Below, in pieces: positions 26,701-35,628 of a stretch of DNA of 64,000 nucleotides (position 1 is the stretch's first letter; each line of letters begins with the position of its first letter). The notes under the pieces were generated by a model, which ran no database searches, had not been told where the DNA came from, and was given only the letters and a program-made list of their open reading frames with translations. Location of the stretch: assembly GCA_965203985.1 (NCBI GenBank), contig CBDBDS010000001.1, positions 62,001 to 126,000 on the forward strand. The letters run 5' to 3'. This stretch comes from Bin87 sp965203985 (GTDB taxonomy: Bacteria; Chloroflexota; Dehalococcoidia; Lucifugimonadales; UBA3495). A program made the translations under genes and the position numbers.

Positions 26701-28254
26701 GCGGTTCTGGTCGGACAATACCGCCAACGAGGCGTCGTTGCCCATGGAACCGATGGCTTCGTATCCTGCCGCTGCCATCGGAGTGGTCAGCATCCGCAAC
26801 TCTTCTATGGTGTAGCCGAAGGAACGCTGCTGTTGGCGCAGATTGCTGCCACCGGCCGGCGGCAACGGCTGCGCGTCCGGAAGGTTCTCCAGTTCCACCT
26901 TGTTTTCTTCGAGCCATTGACCGTAGGGCTGGCGGCTGGCCAGGGTATGCTTCAGTTCTTCGTCGCCGATGATCCGGCCTTCGTCGAAGCTCACAAGGAA
27001 CATGCGGCCGGGCTGCAACCGTCCCTTCTCCCTGATGCTCTCCGGAGGCAGGCTCAGGACGCCGGTCTCGGAGGCCATTACCAGCTTGTCGTCGTGGGTC
27101 ACCGTGTAGCGGAACGGCCGGAGCCCGTTGCGGTCCAGCACCGCGCAGACATCCTTTCCGTCGGTGGCCAGCATCATGGCCGGCCCGTCCCACGGCTCCA
27201 TCATGCACGAGTGGAACTCGTAGAAGTCCTTTTTCTCCTGGGGCATGGTTTCATGCTGGTCCCAGGCTTCCGGGATCATCATCAGCATGGCGTGGGCCAA
27301 CTCACGGCCCGTCATCACCAGCAGCTCCAGCGCATTATCGAAACTGGCGGTATCGCTGGCCTGGGGGTCGCAGATCGGCGCCAGCTTGTGGATGTCGTCG
27401 CCGTACAGCGGGGAGCTGAACTGGTACTCCCGAGCGTGCATCCAGTTGATGTTGCCGCGCAACGTGTTGATTTCCCCGTTGTGCGCCAGGTAACGATACG
27501 GGTGGGCCAGTTTCCAGTGCCCCAGCGTGTTGGTGCTGAACCGGGAGTGGACCAGCGCGAAAGCCGACACCATCGTTGCGTCGTTCAGGTCGGCATAAAA
27601 ATTGGGCAGCTGGTACGAGACCAGCAAGCCCTTGTACACCACGGTGTTGGCGCTCAGACTACAGATATAGTAGAAGTCCGCGTCGTCTTCGCTGATGCCG
27701 GTGGCCTGCAGATTGTTCGTGATGGACTTGCGGACGACGTAGAGCTTGCGCTCCAGGGACGCCCGGTCGGGGGTGTCGGCAGCGCCTTTCCCAACGAAGA
27801 ACTGCCGGATGGTGGGGCAAACCTCCCGAGCGTCGCGCCCAATCGCCGTAGGGTCAACCGGCACGTCCCGCCATCCGATGAGGATCAGGCCCTCGTCGGC
27901 CACGACTTTCTCGATATGAGCCACACAAGCGGCCAAGGGAACAGGATTCTGAGGCAGGAAGACCATCCCCACGCCGTATTCGCCCTCAGGGGGCAGTGTG
28001 ATCCCGATTTCTGCGGTGGCCTTGCGGAAAAAAGCATCCGGCATCTGCACCAGGATGCCCGCTCCATCTCCGGTGTCAGGGTCAGCGCCCGAAGCACCCC
28101 GGTGCCCCAGGTTGTTCAGCACTTCCAGCGATTCGGTGATAATGGCATGGGTCTTTTCGCCCTTAATGTTCGCAACCATGCCGACGCCGCAGGCGTCGTG
28201 TTCCTGCTCGGGAGCGTATAATCCGGACTGGGCCAGTTCTTTGAGCGAATTCAT
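23707..28254 (-). CDS. gltB: Glutamate synthase, large (alpha) subunit
   Basis: A 1515-residue ferredoxin/NADPH-type glutamate synthase. The N-terminal Ntn-hydrolase domain starts after a short propeptide at the nucleophile Cys in HDACGVGMVA (about residue 22). The FMN/synthase domain carries GEGGEDFHRY, SGHDGGTGASP and the 3Fe-4S cysteines in CIMLRKCHLNTCSVG. The C-terminal beta-helix has the GGDVFIRGRAGERFGVRNSG repeats. The open frame reaches back to a TTG at 28281, but the family length and the short propeptide favour the ATG at 28254. No strong ribosome site is seen at either start. A palindromic site and promoter lie about 105 nt upstream. Confidence 0.95.
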   Translation of the reverse strand: MNSLKELAQSGLYAPEQEHDACGVGMVANIKGEKTHAIITESLEVLNNLGHRGASGADPDTGDGAGILVQMPDAFFRKATAEIGITLPPEGEYGVGMVFLPQNPVPLAACVAHIEKVVADEGLILIGWRDVPVDPTAIGRDAREVCPTIRQFFVGKGAADTPDRASLERKLYVVRKSITNNLQATGISEDDADFYYICSLSANTVVYKGLLVSYQLPNFYADLNDATMVSAFALVHSRFSTNTLGHWKLAHPYRYLAHNGEINTLRGNINWMHAREYQFSSPLYGDDIHKLAPICDPQASDTASFDNALELLVMTGRELAHAMLMMIPEAWDQHETMPQEKKDFYEFHSCMMEPWDGPAMMLATDGKDVCAVLDRNGLRPFRYTVTHDDKLVMASETGVLSLPPESIREKGRLQPGRMFLVSFDEGRIIGDEELKHTLASRQPYGQWLEENKVELENLPDAQPLPPAGGSNLRQQQRSFGYTIEELRMLTTPMAAAGYEAIGSMGNDASLAVLSDQNRSLFDYFKQLFAQVSNPPLDAIREELVTSLEAFVGSEQNLFDESPQHCRQLRLKSPLLTDEELAQIRALDLPGLSSATLSTLFDARTGSLQSALDSLCDAASEAIAQGSNIIILSDRGVDATHAPIPSLLAMSAVHHHLTRTGTRTRVGLIVESGEPREVQHFCLLIGYGAGGINPYLALESVRDLAERGELNGTKPDYAVYNFIKANEKGILKVMSKMGISTVQSYRGAQIFEAIGLNDDLVDRYFTRTPSRIQGIGLDVVEEETLQRHRSAFDDPFVPGMQELDMGGQYQWRRHGEYHQWNPEAIAKLQYATRANDPRAYREFAQEVNDQSRRMATLRGLFEFKDLQPIELDDVEPAVEIVKRFATGAISLGSISREAHETMAIAMNQLGARSNTGEGGEDFHRYTLDQNGDNRSSAIKQVASGRFGVTPNYLVNATDLQIKMAQGSKPGEGGQLPGHKVDEYIGWVRHTTPGVELISPPPHHDIYSIEDLAQLIHDLKNINPEARIHVKLVSEVGVGTIAAGVSKGHGDVVLISGHDGGTGASPESSIKHAGLPWELGVAETQQVLVANDLRSRIVVQTDGQLKTGRDVAIAALLGAEEFGMATAALIVNGCIMLRKCHLNTCSVGIATQDPELRKRFAGQPGHLVNYFYFVAEELREIMAELGFRTVAEMVGRVDKLETRKAVDHWKASGIDLSKLLTIPPRAQRVQTYCCIDQDHGLERALDHQLIARAETAIENGTPVHISLPVRNSNRTVGAMLSGRVARKYGEEGLPDGTIDIELEGSGGQSFGAFLAPGVSIRLAGDTNDYMGKGIGGGRLVIVPPTGSGFVPEDNIIIGNVALYGATGGDVFIRGRAGERFGVRNSGARAVVEGVGDHGCEYMTGGVVAVIGSTGRNFAAGMSGGIAFVHDPEGDFHIRFNDGMADLENLVEQEDIDLLRGLLVEHFERTGSGPAQRILDDWQASIGEFRKVMPRDYRRVLQERALRAEAELVAVPNG

Positions 28255-28357
28255 GGCTGCACCGCGCGGTCGCTGGGACAATGAAAAAGCCGCCAGCCAT
28301 GCCGAAAGCCACTCCCAAAATCGGGCTCGTGGCCTTTCTCGCTGCTGGCAAATTAGT

Positions 28358-28391
28358 TTGTGTAATATATCACAATTGCCGGGGATTGCAA
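28358..28391 (-). promoter_or_regulatory. gltBD promoter with CRP/FNR-like palindrome over the -10 box
   Basis: On the minus strand TTGCAA (28386-28391), a 16-nt spacer and TATATT (28364-28369) make a sigma-70-like promoter for gltBD. The 18-bp imperfect palindrome at 28358-28375, TTGTG..8 nt..CACAA, lies over the -10 box and is one base from the TGTGA-N6-TCACA consensus of CRP/FNR-family regulators. A site over the -10 would fit repression. Nitrogen or carbon control of glutamate synthase is inferred. Confidence 0.4.
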
Positions 28392-28481
28392 GGCAAACCG
28401 CCGCCGGCCTATACTCGCATCATGCTGGATGGCGACAATGACGCGTCTGCCGATTCTTGCGGATGACACGGAACATTTCTC

Positions 28482-28880
28482 ATGGACATAACCCCTCTAA
28501 CCGTGTTCTACGGCTCTATGCTCGGCCTCATGGTGGCCGCGCTGTTCGTGGTCATGTACCGACAGGGCCGTAGTCCTACGTACGGCGACATGATGAACCT
28601 GGAACGCCAGACCCGTGACGAATTACGCGCTGAGATCCGAGAGGCGGTGAAAAACGCCGTCACCGAGATCACTGCCGAAATGAACCGGCAGACGACCGAG
28701 ATTAACCAGCGGATCGACGAAACCAACCGTCGGATCGACGAGACCATCCAACGCATCGACGAAACCAACCAACGCATCGACCGCGTTTTGACCGCCCTGG
28801 CCAGTCACCAGCACATTGACGGTCGCGTGATGATAACGGTTCAAACCGAGACGGAACCCACGCCGGCCGGCGACGACTAA
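28482..28880 (+). CDS. Small membrane-anchored coiled-coil protein
   Basis: A 132-residue protein with one N-terminal membrane helix (residues 6-25, FYGSMLGLMVAALFVVMY), a basic loop, and then a long amphipathic helix. Residues 70-101 consist of a seven-residue unit, N/I-Q-R-I-D-E-T, repeated about four times, the spacing of a parallel coiled coil. The C-terminus is short and acidic. I recognise no family; anchored coiled-coil proteins of this size often act as membrane-tethered dimer partners. It stands 15 nt upstream of rsfS on the same strand and may share its transcript. The promoter must lie in the 200-bp gap shared with gltB. Confidence 0.65.
   Translation: MDITPLTVFYGSMLGLMVAALFVVMYRQGRSPTYGDMMNLERQTRDELRAEIREAVKNAVTEITAEMNRQTTEINQRIDETNRRIDETIQRIDETNQRIDRVLTALASHQHIDGRVMITVQTETEPTPAGDD
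28707..28784 (+). repeat. 21-bp in-frame tandem repeat inside the coiled-coil gene
   Basis: Nearly four copies of a 21-bp unit encoding QRIDETN, for example 28707-28727 and 28749-28769. The copies differ mainly at third bases and by one Asn-to-Ile change. Such units can gain or lose whole heptads without a frameshift. Confidence 0.7.
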
Positions 28881-28894
28881 ACTCCGGCTGGTAC

Positions 28895-29269
28895 ATGCCT
28901 ATGACCACTACTGCCCCCAACGCACTCAATCCGGCCGAAGTCGCACGACTGGCCGTCGACGTGGCCGCTGACAAGCTGGCCTCCGACATCGTCATGCTGG
29001 ACCTTCGGCAGTTGACGGTGTTTGCGGACTACTTCGTCGTGATGACCGCCGACTCCGTGCGCCAGATAGAGGCCCTCGAGGAAGATCTGTCCGAGGCCAT
29101 GAAAGTCGCCGGCGTACCGCGCCACCACCGTGAAGGCACCCCGGCGTCGGGTTGGGTTCTGCTTGACTTTGCGGATGTGGTGATCCACATCTTCGGCCCG
29201 GAAGAGCGCGAGTTCTTCGGACTGGAACGGCTCTGGAGCCGCGCTCCGCAGGTCGTCAGGATTCTATAA
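28895..29269 (+). CDS. rsfS: Ribosome silencing factor RsfS
   Basis: A 124-residue RsfS/Iojap protein, which binds uL14 on the large ribosomal subunit and blocks subunit joining in starved cells. The conserved pieces are DKLASDIVMLDLRQLTVFADYFVV, the VEG-type segment REGTPASGWVLLDFADVVIHIF, and the final FFGLERLW (family YYxLExLW). A second in-frame Met is at residue 3. Its 3' end overlaps the tail of the convergent ndk gene by 14 bp. Confidence 0.93.
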   Translation: MPMTTTAPNALNPAEVARLAVDVAADKLASDIVMLDLRQLTVFADYFVVMTADSVRQIEALEEDLSEAMKVAGVPRHHREGTPASGWVLLDFADVVIHIFGPEEREFFGLERLWSRAPQVVRIL

Positions 29270-29708
29270 TCCACTCATCCGTGCTGCGCCTATAGTCCAG
29301 AGCGTCGCCGGACTCGAAGAACAGCCCGATTTCGCGTTCCGCAGATTCCGGCCCATCGGAGCCGTGAACGATGTTCCGGCCGATGTCGATCCCGAAATCG
29401 CCCCGAATGGTGCCGGGCGCTGCCTCCCCGGGATTGGTCGATCCCATGGTCTGCCGCGCCAGAGCCACGGCGTTGTTCGCCTCCCAGATCATGGCTACGA
29501 TGGGGCCGGAAGTGATGAACGACACCAGCGATGAGAAAAAGGGCCGATCAACGTGCTCCGCGTAATGTCGTCCCGCCAGATCCTCATCCACCTGCATCAG
29601 GCGAATTGCGACCAGCTTCAGTCCGCGGCGTTCCAGCCGGGAGATGATCTCGCCGACGAGACCCCGCTGTACCCCGTCCGGCTTGATGGCGACGAAAGTC
29701 CGTTCCAT
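29256..29708 (-). CDS. ndk: Nucleoside diphosphate kinase
   Basis: A 150-residue NDK that moves the gamma phosphate from NTPs to NDPs through a phospho-His. MERTFVAIKPDGVQRGLVGE is the standard N-terminus, and the active His lies in NIVHGSDGPESAEREI (about residue 115). The length and the C-terminal helix fit the bacterial family. Start at 29708 is set by that N-terminus and by ACAGGAG about 10 nt upstream; the open frame runs further but overlaps tsaB. It is the last gene of the thiL-tsaE-tsaB-ndk run and ends tail-to-tail with rsfS. Confidence 0.97.
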   Translation of the reverse strand: MERTFVAIKPDGVQRGLVGEIISRLERRGLKLVAIRLMQVDEDLAGRHYAEHVDRPFFSSLVSFITSGPIVAMIWEANNAVALARQTMGSTNPGEAAPGTIRGDFGIDIGRNIVHGSDGPESAEREIGLFFESGDALDYRRSTDEWIIES

Positions 29709-29752
29709 TGGTTTGCTTACTCCTGTCGATTGATGAATTCGGGCAGTCGGCA

Positions 29753-30484
29753 TTAAGAGGGTGACGGGCGTCCCTGGCGTACCAGGTCGCGTCGTCGCGG
29801 CGCCCCGATGGTTGGCATCCGCAGGTAGTACGGCTGCAGGGTGGCCAGATCGTCGGTTTCGTCCATGCTCAACCGTCGGTGTCCTTCTGCGGCCAATTGC
29901 CACAGCCGGGCTGCCGGCGTCCAGGGAGCGACCACTGTAGGACGCAGCGGGGCGTGGTTATTGTCGGGATTGCGGACTGTATCCCTTCTCGCGTGCGCCG
30001 CCTCTCCGCAATAAATCAACGCTCCTTGGGGCAATTCCGGCTCCCGTTCCAACAATGCGGCTGGCGCATCGATGACATCCTCCCTGACGCGCTCCCCGTC
30101 GCCCCGGAACCAACCAGCGGCTACTTCGTTGCGTCCGGCGTCCAACCAGGCGGTAACGATGCCGTCCGGGGTCAGGTGAGACCCCGCTTCCAATAACAGC
30201 GTGTCAACGCCAATGATGGGGAAACCGCCGGCCATTACCAACCCTTTAGCTGCACTGACGCCCACTCGCAGGGCGCTGAATGGTCCCGGCCCCAGGGCCA
30301 CCGCAACCCCGGTCAGCTCGGCCGGGTTCATGCGCTGAGCTTCCAGCATCAAGGCCACCGCCGGCATCAACTGCGCCGTGTGGTTCGCGGTGGAATGCCA
30401 CAGCCGGGCCTCAACAACCAGCCCGTCGTCATTGGCCAGAGCGACGCCGCCGTAGCGCGACGAAGTGTCGATGGACAGCAGCAT
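29753..30484 (-). CDS. tsaB: tRNA threonylcarbamoyladenosine (t6A) protein TsaB
   Basis: A 243-residue ASKHA-fold protein, the partner of TsaD and TsaE in making the t6A37 base of ANN-decoding tRNAs. The N-terminal LLSIDTSSRYGGVAL, the HSTANHTAQLMP segment and the GPGPFSALRVGVSAAKGL helix are typical. The start at 30484 overlaps the tsaE stop as TGATG. The C-terminal part is longer and less conserved than in short TsaB proteins. Confidence 0.92.
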   Translation of the reverse strand: MLLSIDTSSRYGGVALANDDGLVVEARLWHSTANHTAQLMPAVALMLEAQRMNPAELTGVAVALGPGPFSALRVGVSAAKGLVMAGGFPIIGVDTLLLEAGSHLTPDGIVTAWLDAGRNEVAAGWFRGDGERVREDVIDAPAALLEREPELPQGALIYCGEAAHARRDTVRNPDNNHAPLRPTVVAPWTPAARLWQLAAEGHRRLSMDETDDLATLQPYYLRMPTIGAPRRRDLVRQGRPSPS

Positions 30485-31035
30485 CAGGATACCCGGCCCG
30501 CTCCGTCCGAAGACCAATCGCGGGTCAGTTGTGCCAGCAGCCGCGCGTATCGTTCCGGTGCGTCGGAAATTGTAATGCGGTGCCGCGACGGAACCGAACC
30601 ATCCTCATCAGGGATCACCTCGCACGCCGCCGGGTTGCCGTCCGCGGCGTAGTCCAATCCAATCCACAAGGCGTCCTGCGGAAAGATCTCCGCGGCCCGG
30701 TCCGCCCACTCGACAATCAGCACGTCATCCCCGGCCGCAATGATGTCCTCCAAGCCCAGATCCCATGCCTCTGCTGGATGGTCAATCCGGTACAGATCAG
30801 CGTGATGGATGGTGAGGCGGCCCTGGTACCGGGTGACGAGAACGAAGGTGGGGCTGCGAGCGTAACCGGGCGCTCCCAACCCGCTGGCTATCCCCTGGGT
30901 CAGGCAGGTCTTGCCGGCCCCCAGCGGTCCGGTGAGTAGATAGACGTCGCCGGGAGCGGCTGCCTCGCCTATAACTTTTCCGACCGCGCGGGTTTCGTCG
31001 GCGGTTTCGGTATGGATTGTGATGCTCGTGGACAT
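30484..31035 (-). CDS. tsaE: t6A biosynthesis ATPase TsaE
   Basis: A 183-residue P-loop ATPase of the TsaB-TsaD-TsaE system. The Walker A motif is GPLGAGKTCLTQGI (about residues 37-50), followed by SPTFVLVTRYQG, the HHADLYRID strand and the Walker-B-like VLIVEWADRAAEIFP. The C-terminal 50 residues (from DYAADGNP) extend past the usual 150-residue protein and look variable. Start at 31035 is chosen because the upstream open frame would overlap the 3' end of thiL and is unlike the family. Confidence 0.93.
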   Translation of the reverse strand: MSTSITIHTETADETRAVGKVIGEAAAPGDVYLLTGPLGAGKTCLTQGIASGLGAPGYARSPTFVLVTRYQGRLTIHHADLYRIDHPAEAWDLGLEDIIAAGDDVLIVEWADRAAEIFPQDALWIGLDYAADGNPAACEVIPDEDGSVPSRHRITISDAPERYARLLAQLTRDWSSDGAGRVS

Positions 31036-31075
31036 GAGCCTGTACAATGGGGCGCTACTCGTCGATAGGCCAGCG

Positions 31076-32090
31076 TCAGCCGAAATGGTCCCAACCCGCT
31101 CCGCCCCGCAGGCGGGGGTTGCCATCCGAGTCCAACACCGTGACTGCTCCCGCCGTTCCTTCCGTGATCTCGCCGATGACCGCCGCAGAAGCGGGCAACC
31201 CGTTGACGACAGCGCTCATGACTTCGGGCGGCGCGGTGAACAGCAGGACATAGTCCTCGCCACCGTATAGCGCCAGGTCAAGCCAGTCTTCAGAAAACAG
31301 GGATTTGAGCGCTGCATCTGCCGGAACCTGGTCGGCCCGGACAACTGCGGCCACTCCGCTGGCAGAGCACAGCTTTGCCAGATCGTCCGCCAATCCGTCG
31401 CTGACGTCCATGGCCGACTCGATCCCGTTGGCGACCAGGATCTGGCCCTCTGCAACGTGTGGGCGCGGCCGACGATGGCTGATTGCTAGTTGATCTGCGT
31501 CCGGGGCCGACCGCCGGCGCTCCTTCCAGCATCGCCCGCAGTCCTCCAGCCGAACCGCCCACATGTCCTGTGACGCCCACCAGGTGACCGGGGCGAGCTG
31601 CGGTTCGCACCATGGGTTTGCCGGTGGCAATGCCAGTGAGGGCCACCGTAATGAAGCCCACCGGCGATCTCACCATGTCGCCGCCGATGACCCGCGCCCC
31701 AAACTCCCGGCAGATTTCGCTCATGCCGGAATACAGCTCTTTGACATCATCGACCAGCGTTTCGGCCGGCAGCCCCAGGGTCACCAGAGCGAACGCCGGC
31801 GTTCCTCCCATAGCGGCGACGTCGCTGACGTTGGAAGCGATAACCTTCCAACCCAAATCCCGCCACGGGGTGGTCTCGGAGGTGAAGTGGATCCCGTCCA
31901 CCATGGTGTCGGTGGTATACAGTTCGGTGACCCCGGCGGTCACAAAAGTGACGGCGGCGGCGTCATCACCATTGTCCACCACGGCCCGGCAAACGGCGGC
32001 GAGACTGTTTTCCACCGAACGCCCGGGATCTCGCGTCCACTGCTGCACCAGTTCGATGAGGCCGAATTCGCCCAGGTCAGAAATGCGCAT
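31076..32090 (-). pseudogene. thiL: Thiamine-monophosphate kinase, frameshifted
   Basis: Two overlapping frames together encode ThiL, which phosphorylates thiamine monophosphate to the diphosphate. The 5' frame has MRISDLGEFGLIE, NGDDAAAV, TTDTMVDGIHF and DVAAMGG; the 3' frame has MDVSDGLADDL and LYGGEDYVLLF. They join at a run of four G on the plus strand (31503-31506): removing one base gives a continuous protein of about 337 residues with all key aspartates. It is either a recent +1 frameshift or a homopolymer error in the sequence. It is the first gene of the thiL-tsaE-tsaB-ndk run. Confidence 0.85.
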
Positions 32091-32111
32091 GGTCCAAATA
32101 TACAAGCGAAA

Positions 32112-32133
32112 CGGGCCTTTTTTCAAAGGCCCG
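32112..32133 (-). terminator. Terminator downstream of the 16S rRNA gene
   Basis: A 9-bp perfect stem (CGGGCCTTT / AAAGGCCCG) with a 4-nt loop, followed on the minus strand by TTTCG. It lies between the 3' end of 16S (32361) and the thiL start (32090), so it would end the rRNA transcript. Confidence 0.6.
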
Positions 32134-32360
32134 GTAATTCGGCGCTCGTTAGCGGCTGATTAGTGAAAGGAAGCAAGAAGTTTGCGAATTGTTCCGGCGA
32201 TTTTGCCGGGCACAGCGGATTTTCTCAGGGAACCTGCTCTCTGGGCCCGGGAGTCTTGAAGACTCGACCAGAAGACCCGAGTGACAGGAACGTCCGCTGA
32301 TTGACCTGGGAGTGGGCCGGCTCTCGCCTGGTAAGGCGTTTGCCGACTAAGGTCTCCCTA

Positions 32361-33875
<1,515 letters not shown>

Positions 33876-33959
33876 GAACCTTACTTCCTTCCACTATTCA
33901 GCTGTTAAGGAGCCCTCACCGCCGGTGGCTGGCAGCCTCTACGGCTGGTGAGTTCCGCA

Positions 33960-33988
33960 ACTTTATCGGGTTTCAACCCCGTTGTCAA
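33960..33988 (-). promoter_or_regulatory. Promoter of the 16S rRNA gene
   Basis: On the minus strand a perfect TTGACA (33983-33988), a 17-nt spacer and TAAAGT (33960-33965). Transcription would start about 80 nt before the mature 16S 5' end. The spacer holds a small inverted repeat (GGGTT..AACCC). The rest of the 33876-34164 gap shows no gene; it must also hold the promoter of the MFS gene on the other strand. Confidence 0.65.
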
Positions 33989-34164
33989 TACCCGTTGGTC
34001 TCACCGGTTTTCGTTTTCCGAAGCGGCCCTATCCGGCCCCCTCACGGCTCCCAAAACCGCCGGAGCCCGTCATTCGCGCGCGTTGACCCGCCCCCTGCAC
34101 CTGAATAAACTGCGCAGCGGCCCCCAACGCAACGAATCCCGACCGTGGATTCCGATTTCTCCAC

Positions 34165-35433
34165 ATGAGTTACGTACCCACCGAAAATCCAGCGCAGGAA
34201 TTTCCCAACTACCGCTGGGTGGTCATGGGCATCTGGCTCACCGCGAGCGTAGCCGGCTTCATGATCATGTCCACCATCGGTATTCTGCTCCCGGCGATCA
34301 GCGCTGAACTCCGGCTGTCGCCTTTCCAACAGGGCATGCTGGGTTCGTCCGCGTATTGGGGAAACCTCGTGCTGGCCATTCCCATAGGTTGGTGGGCCTC
34401 CCGATTCTCCCCGCGGATACTCACCTCCGTCACCCTGGCGCTGGGAACCCTGTTCCTGCTGGCCCAGTCCCTCACGCCGGGCTTCGCATTGCTGCTGTTG
34501 AGCCGGGTGGCCTTCGGCGTCAGCGTGATCGCCCGGCAACCGGCGCGGGCACTGTTGACCCAGCAATGGTTCCCGCAGCGGCAAGTGGTGCTGGTGAACA
34601 GCATCTCCAACGCTATGTTCGGCCTGGTGGTGGGTGGAGGAGTTGCGGGTTCGCCGTTTATTCTGGCCGCCCTGAGTGACGATTGGCGGGCGACGCTACT
34701 CTGGTTCGTCGGTCTTTTCGCCGTGTTGACCGTCCTCTGGCTGATTTTCGGTCGAGAAAGGGTTACCGCCGAATACCGGCAGCGTCTCGGCTCCCAGGAC
34801 GTGAACGTTCTCAAGGGCGCGCTGCGTTACCGCGACCTGTGGATTGGCGGCCTCGGGTTCGTCGGGGCGACCATGTCGTGGTCGGCATTTCTCAGCTTCT
34901 ATCCCACGCTGATGCTGGACACCTACCAGATGTCCCTGATTTGGTCTGGAGGCATATTGGCGGTGGGCATCTTCGTGGGCGGCCTCTGCGGGCTGGGTTT
35001 CGGATGGCTGGTCATGGTCTCGGATCAAGGGCGTTCCGTCTTGCTGGGAACCGGCGCAGTCATGGCCGTCACCTTTGCGGCCATGACGCTCACCGGGTCC
35101 CTCCCCGTGTTGGTGGCGCTCACCACCGTCAACGGGATAGCGTGGGGCTTTTGGCCCGTTCTTTATTCGGTGCCCTTCAACCTGCCCGGAATACGGCCGC
35201 GTGAGATTGCGGTGAGCCTGGCATTCATCCAGATGAGTAGTTCTGCCGGCATCGCACTCGGTCCGCTGGTCGCCGGCATAATCCAGGAACTGACCGGAGA
35301 CCTCAGGCTGTCGTTGATCGTGGTGAGCTTCGCGTCGTTGTCATTGTGCGGGGCCGGTCTGATCATGAAACACGGGCTCTCCAGCCGGTCGGCGGCCATA
35401 CCGGAACCGGCGGCATCAGCCACCGGCGGTTGA
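34165..35433 (+). CDS. Major facilitator superfamily transporter (first of two)
   Basis: A 422-residue membrane protein with the twelve-helix MFS layout. The N-half reads YRWVVMGIWLTASVAGFMIM, then LLPAISAELRLSPFQQGMLG, and the loop 2-3 motif near GWWASRFSPRILTSVTLALG. Helix 4 has SRVAFGVSVIARQPARALLTQQWF, with the arginine common in CynX/NarK-like carriers. The middle loop is at RERVTAEYRQRLG. The substrate is unknown; the family takes up small organic anions or sugars. It starts 290 bp from the 16S gene, on the opposite strand, and is followed by a long inverted repeat before the second MFS gene. Confidence 0.88.
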   Translation: MSYVPTENPAQEFPNYRWVVMGIWLTASVAGFMIMSTIGILLPAISAELRLSPFQQGMLGSSAYWGNLVLAIPIGWWASRFSPRILTSVTLALGTLFLLAQSLTPGFALLLLSRVAFGVSVIARQPARALLTQQWFPQRQVVLVNSISNAMFGLVVGGGVAGSPFILAALSDDWRATLLWFVGLFAVLTVLWLIFGRERVTAEYRQRLGSQDVNVLKGALRYRDLWIGGLGFVGATMSWSAFLSFYPTLMLDTYQMSLIWSGGILAVGIFVGGLCGLGFGWLVMVSDQGRSVLLGTGAVMAVTFAAMTLTGSLPVLVALTTVNGIAWGFWPVLYSVPFNLPGIRPREIAVSLAFIQMSSSAGIALGPLVAGIIQELTGDLRLSLIVVSFASLSLCGAGLIMKHGLSSRSAAIPEPAASATGG

Positions 35434-35457
35434 CCCTCCGCGAACGCATTTTGCCTT

Positions 35458-35532
35458 TTACATCGATGCACAGGATGAATAGGATGCTGGCGATAATCAA
35501 TCAAATCCTGTCCATCCTGTGCATCGATGTAA
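35458..35532. repeat. Long inverted repeat between the two MFS genes
   Basis: Two 28-nt arms (35458-35485 and 35505-35532) that pair with two mismatches around a 19-nt loop. The right arm holds ATCCTGTCCATCCTGTGCATC, split here as ATCCTGTCC / ATCCTGTGCATC, and a very similar piece occurs near 62600 in repeat D, so it belongs to the dispersed palindromic family. There is no T run, so a simple terminator role is doubtful. Confidence 0.7.
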
Positions 35533-35628
35533 GATTACCGCGGTTGCCGTGTATAATCGCGCGATGCTCCAATCGGCTTTATCGCCCGTCGTCGTCCGAG
35601 CCCGAAGTTTCGGGGTCCAGGCCGGCTC

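Noticed and set aside
28707..28784. Evenly spaced short repeats that could suggest a CRISPR array
   Set aside because: The repeats are contiguous, in frame and encode coiled-coil heptads; there are no spacers and no cas genes. No CRISPR array was seen anywhere in the window.
32134..32360. A tRNA or 23S rRNA start downstream of 16S
   Set aside because: No cloverleaf or 23S sequence is present in the 270 bp before thiL; only a terminator hairpin is found.
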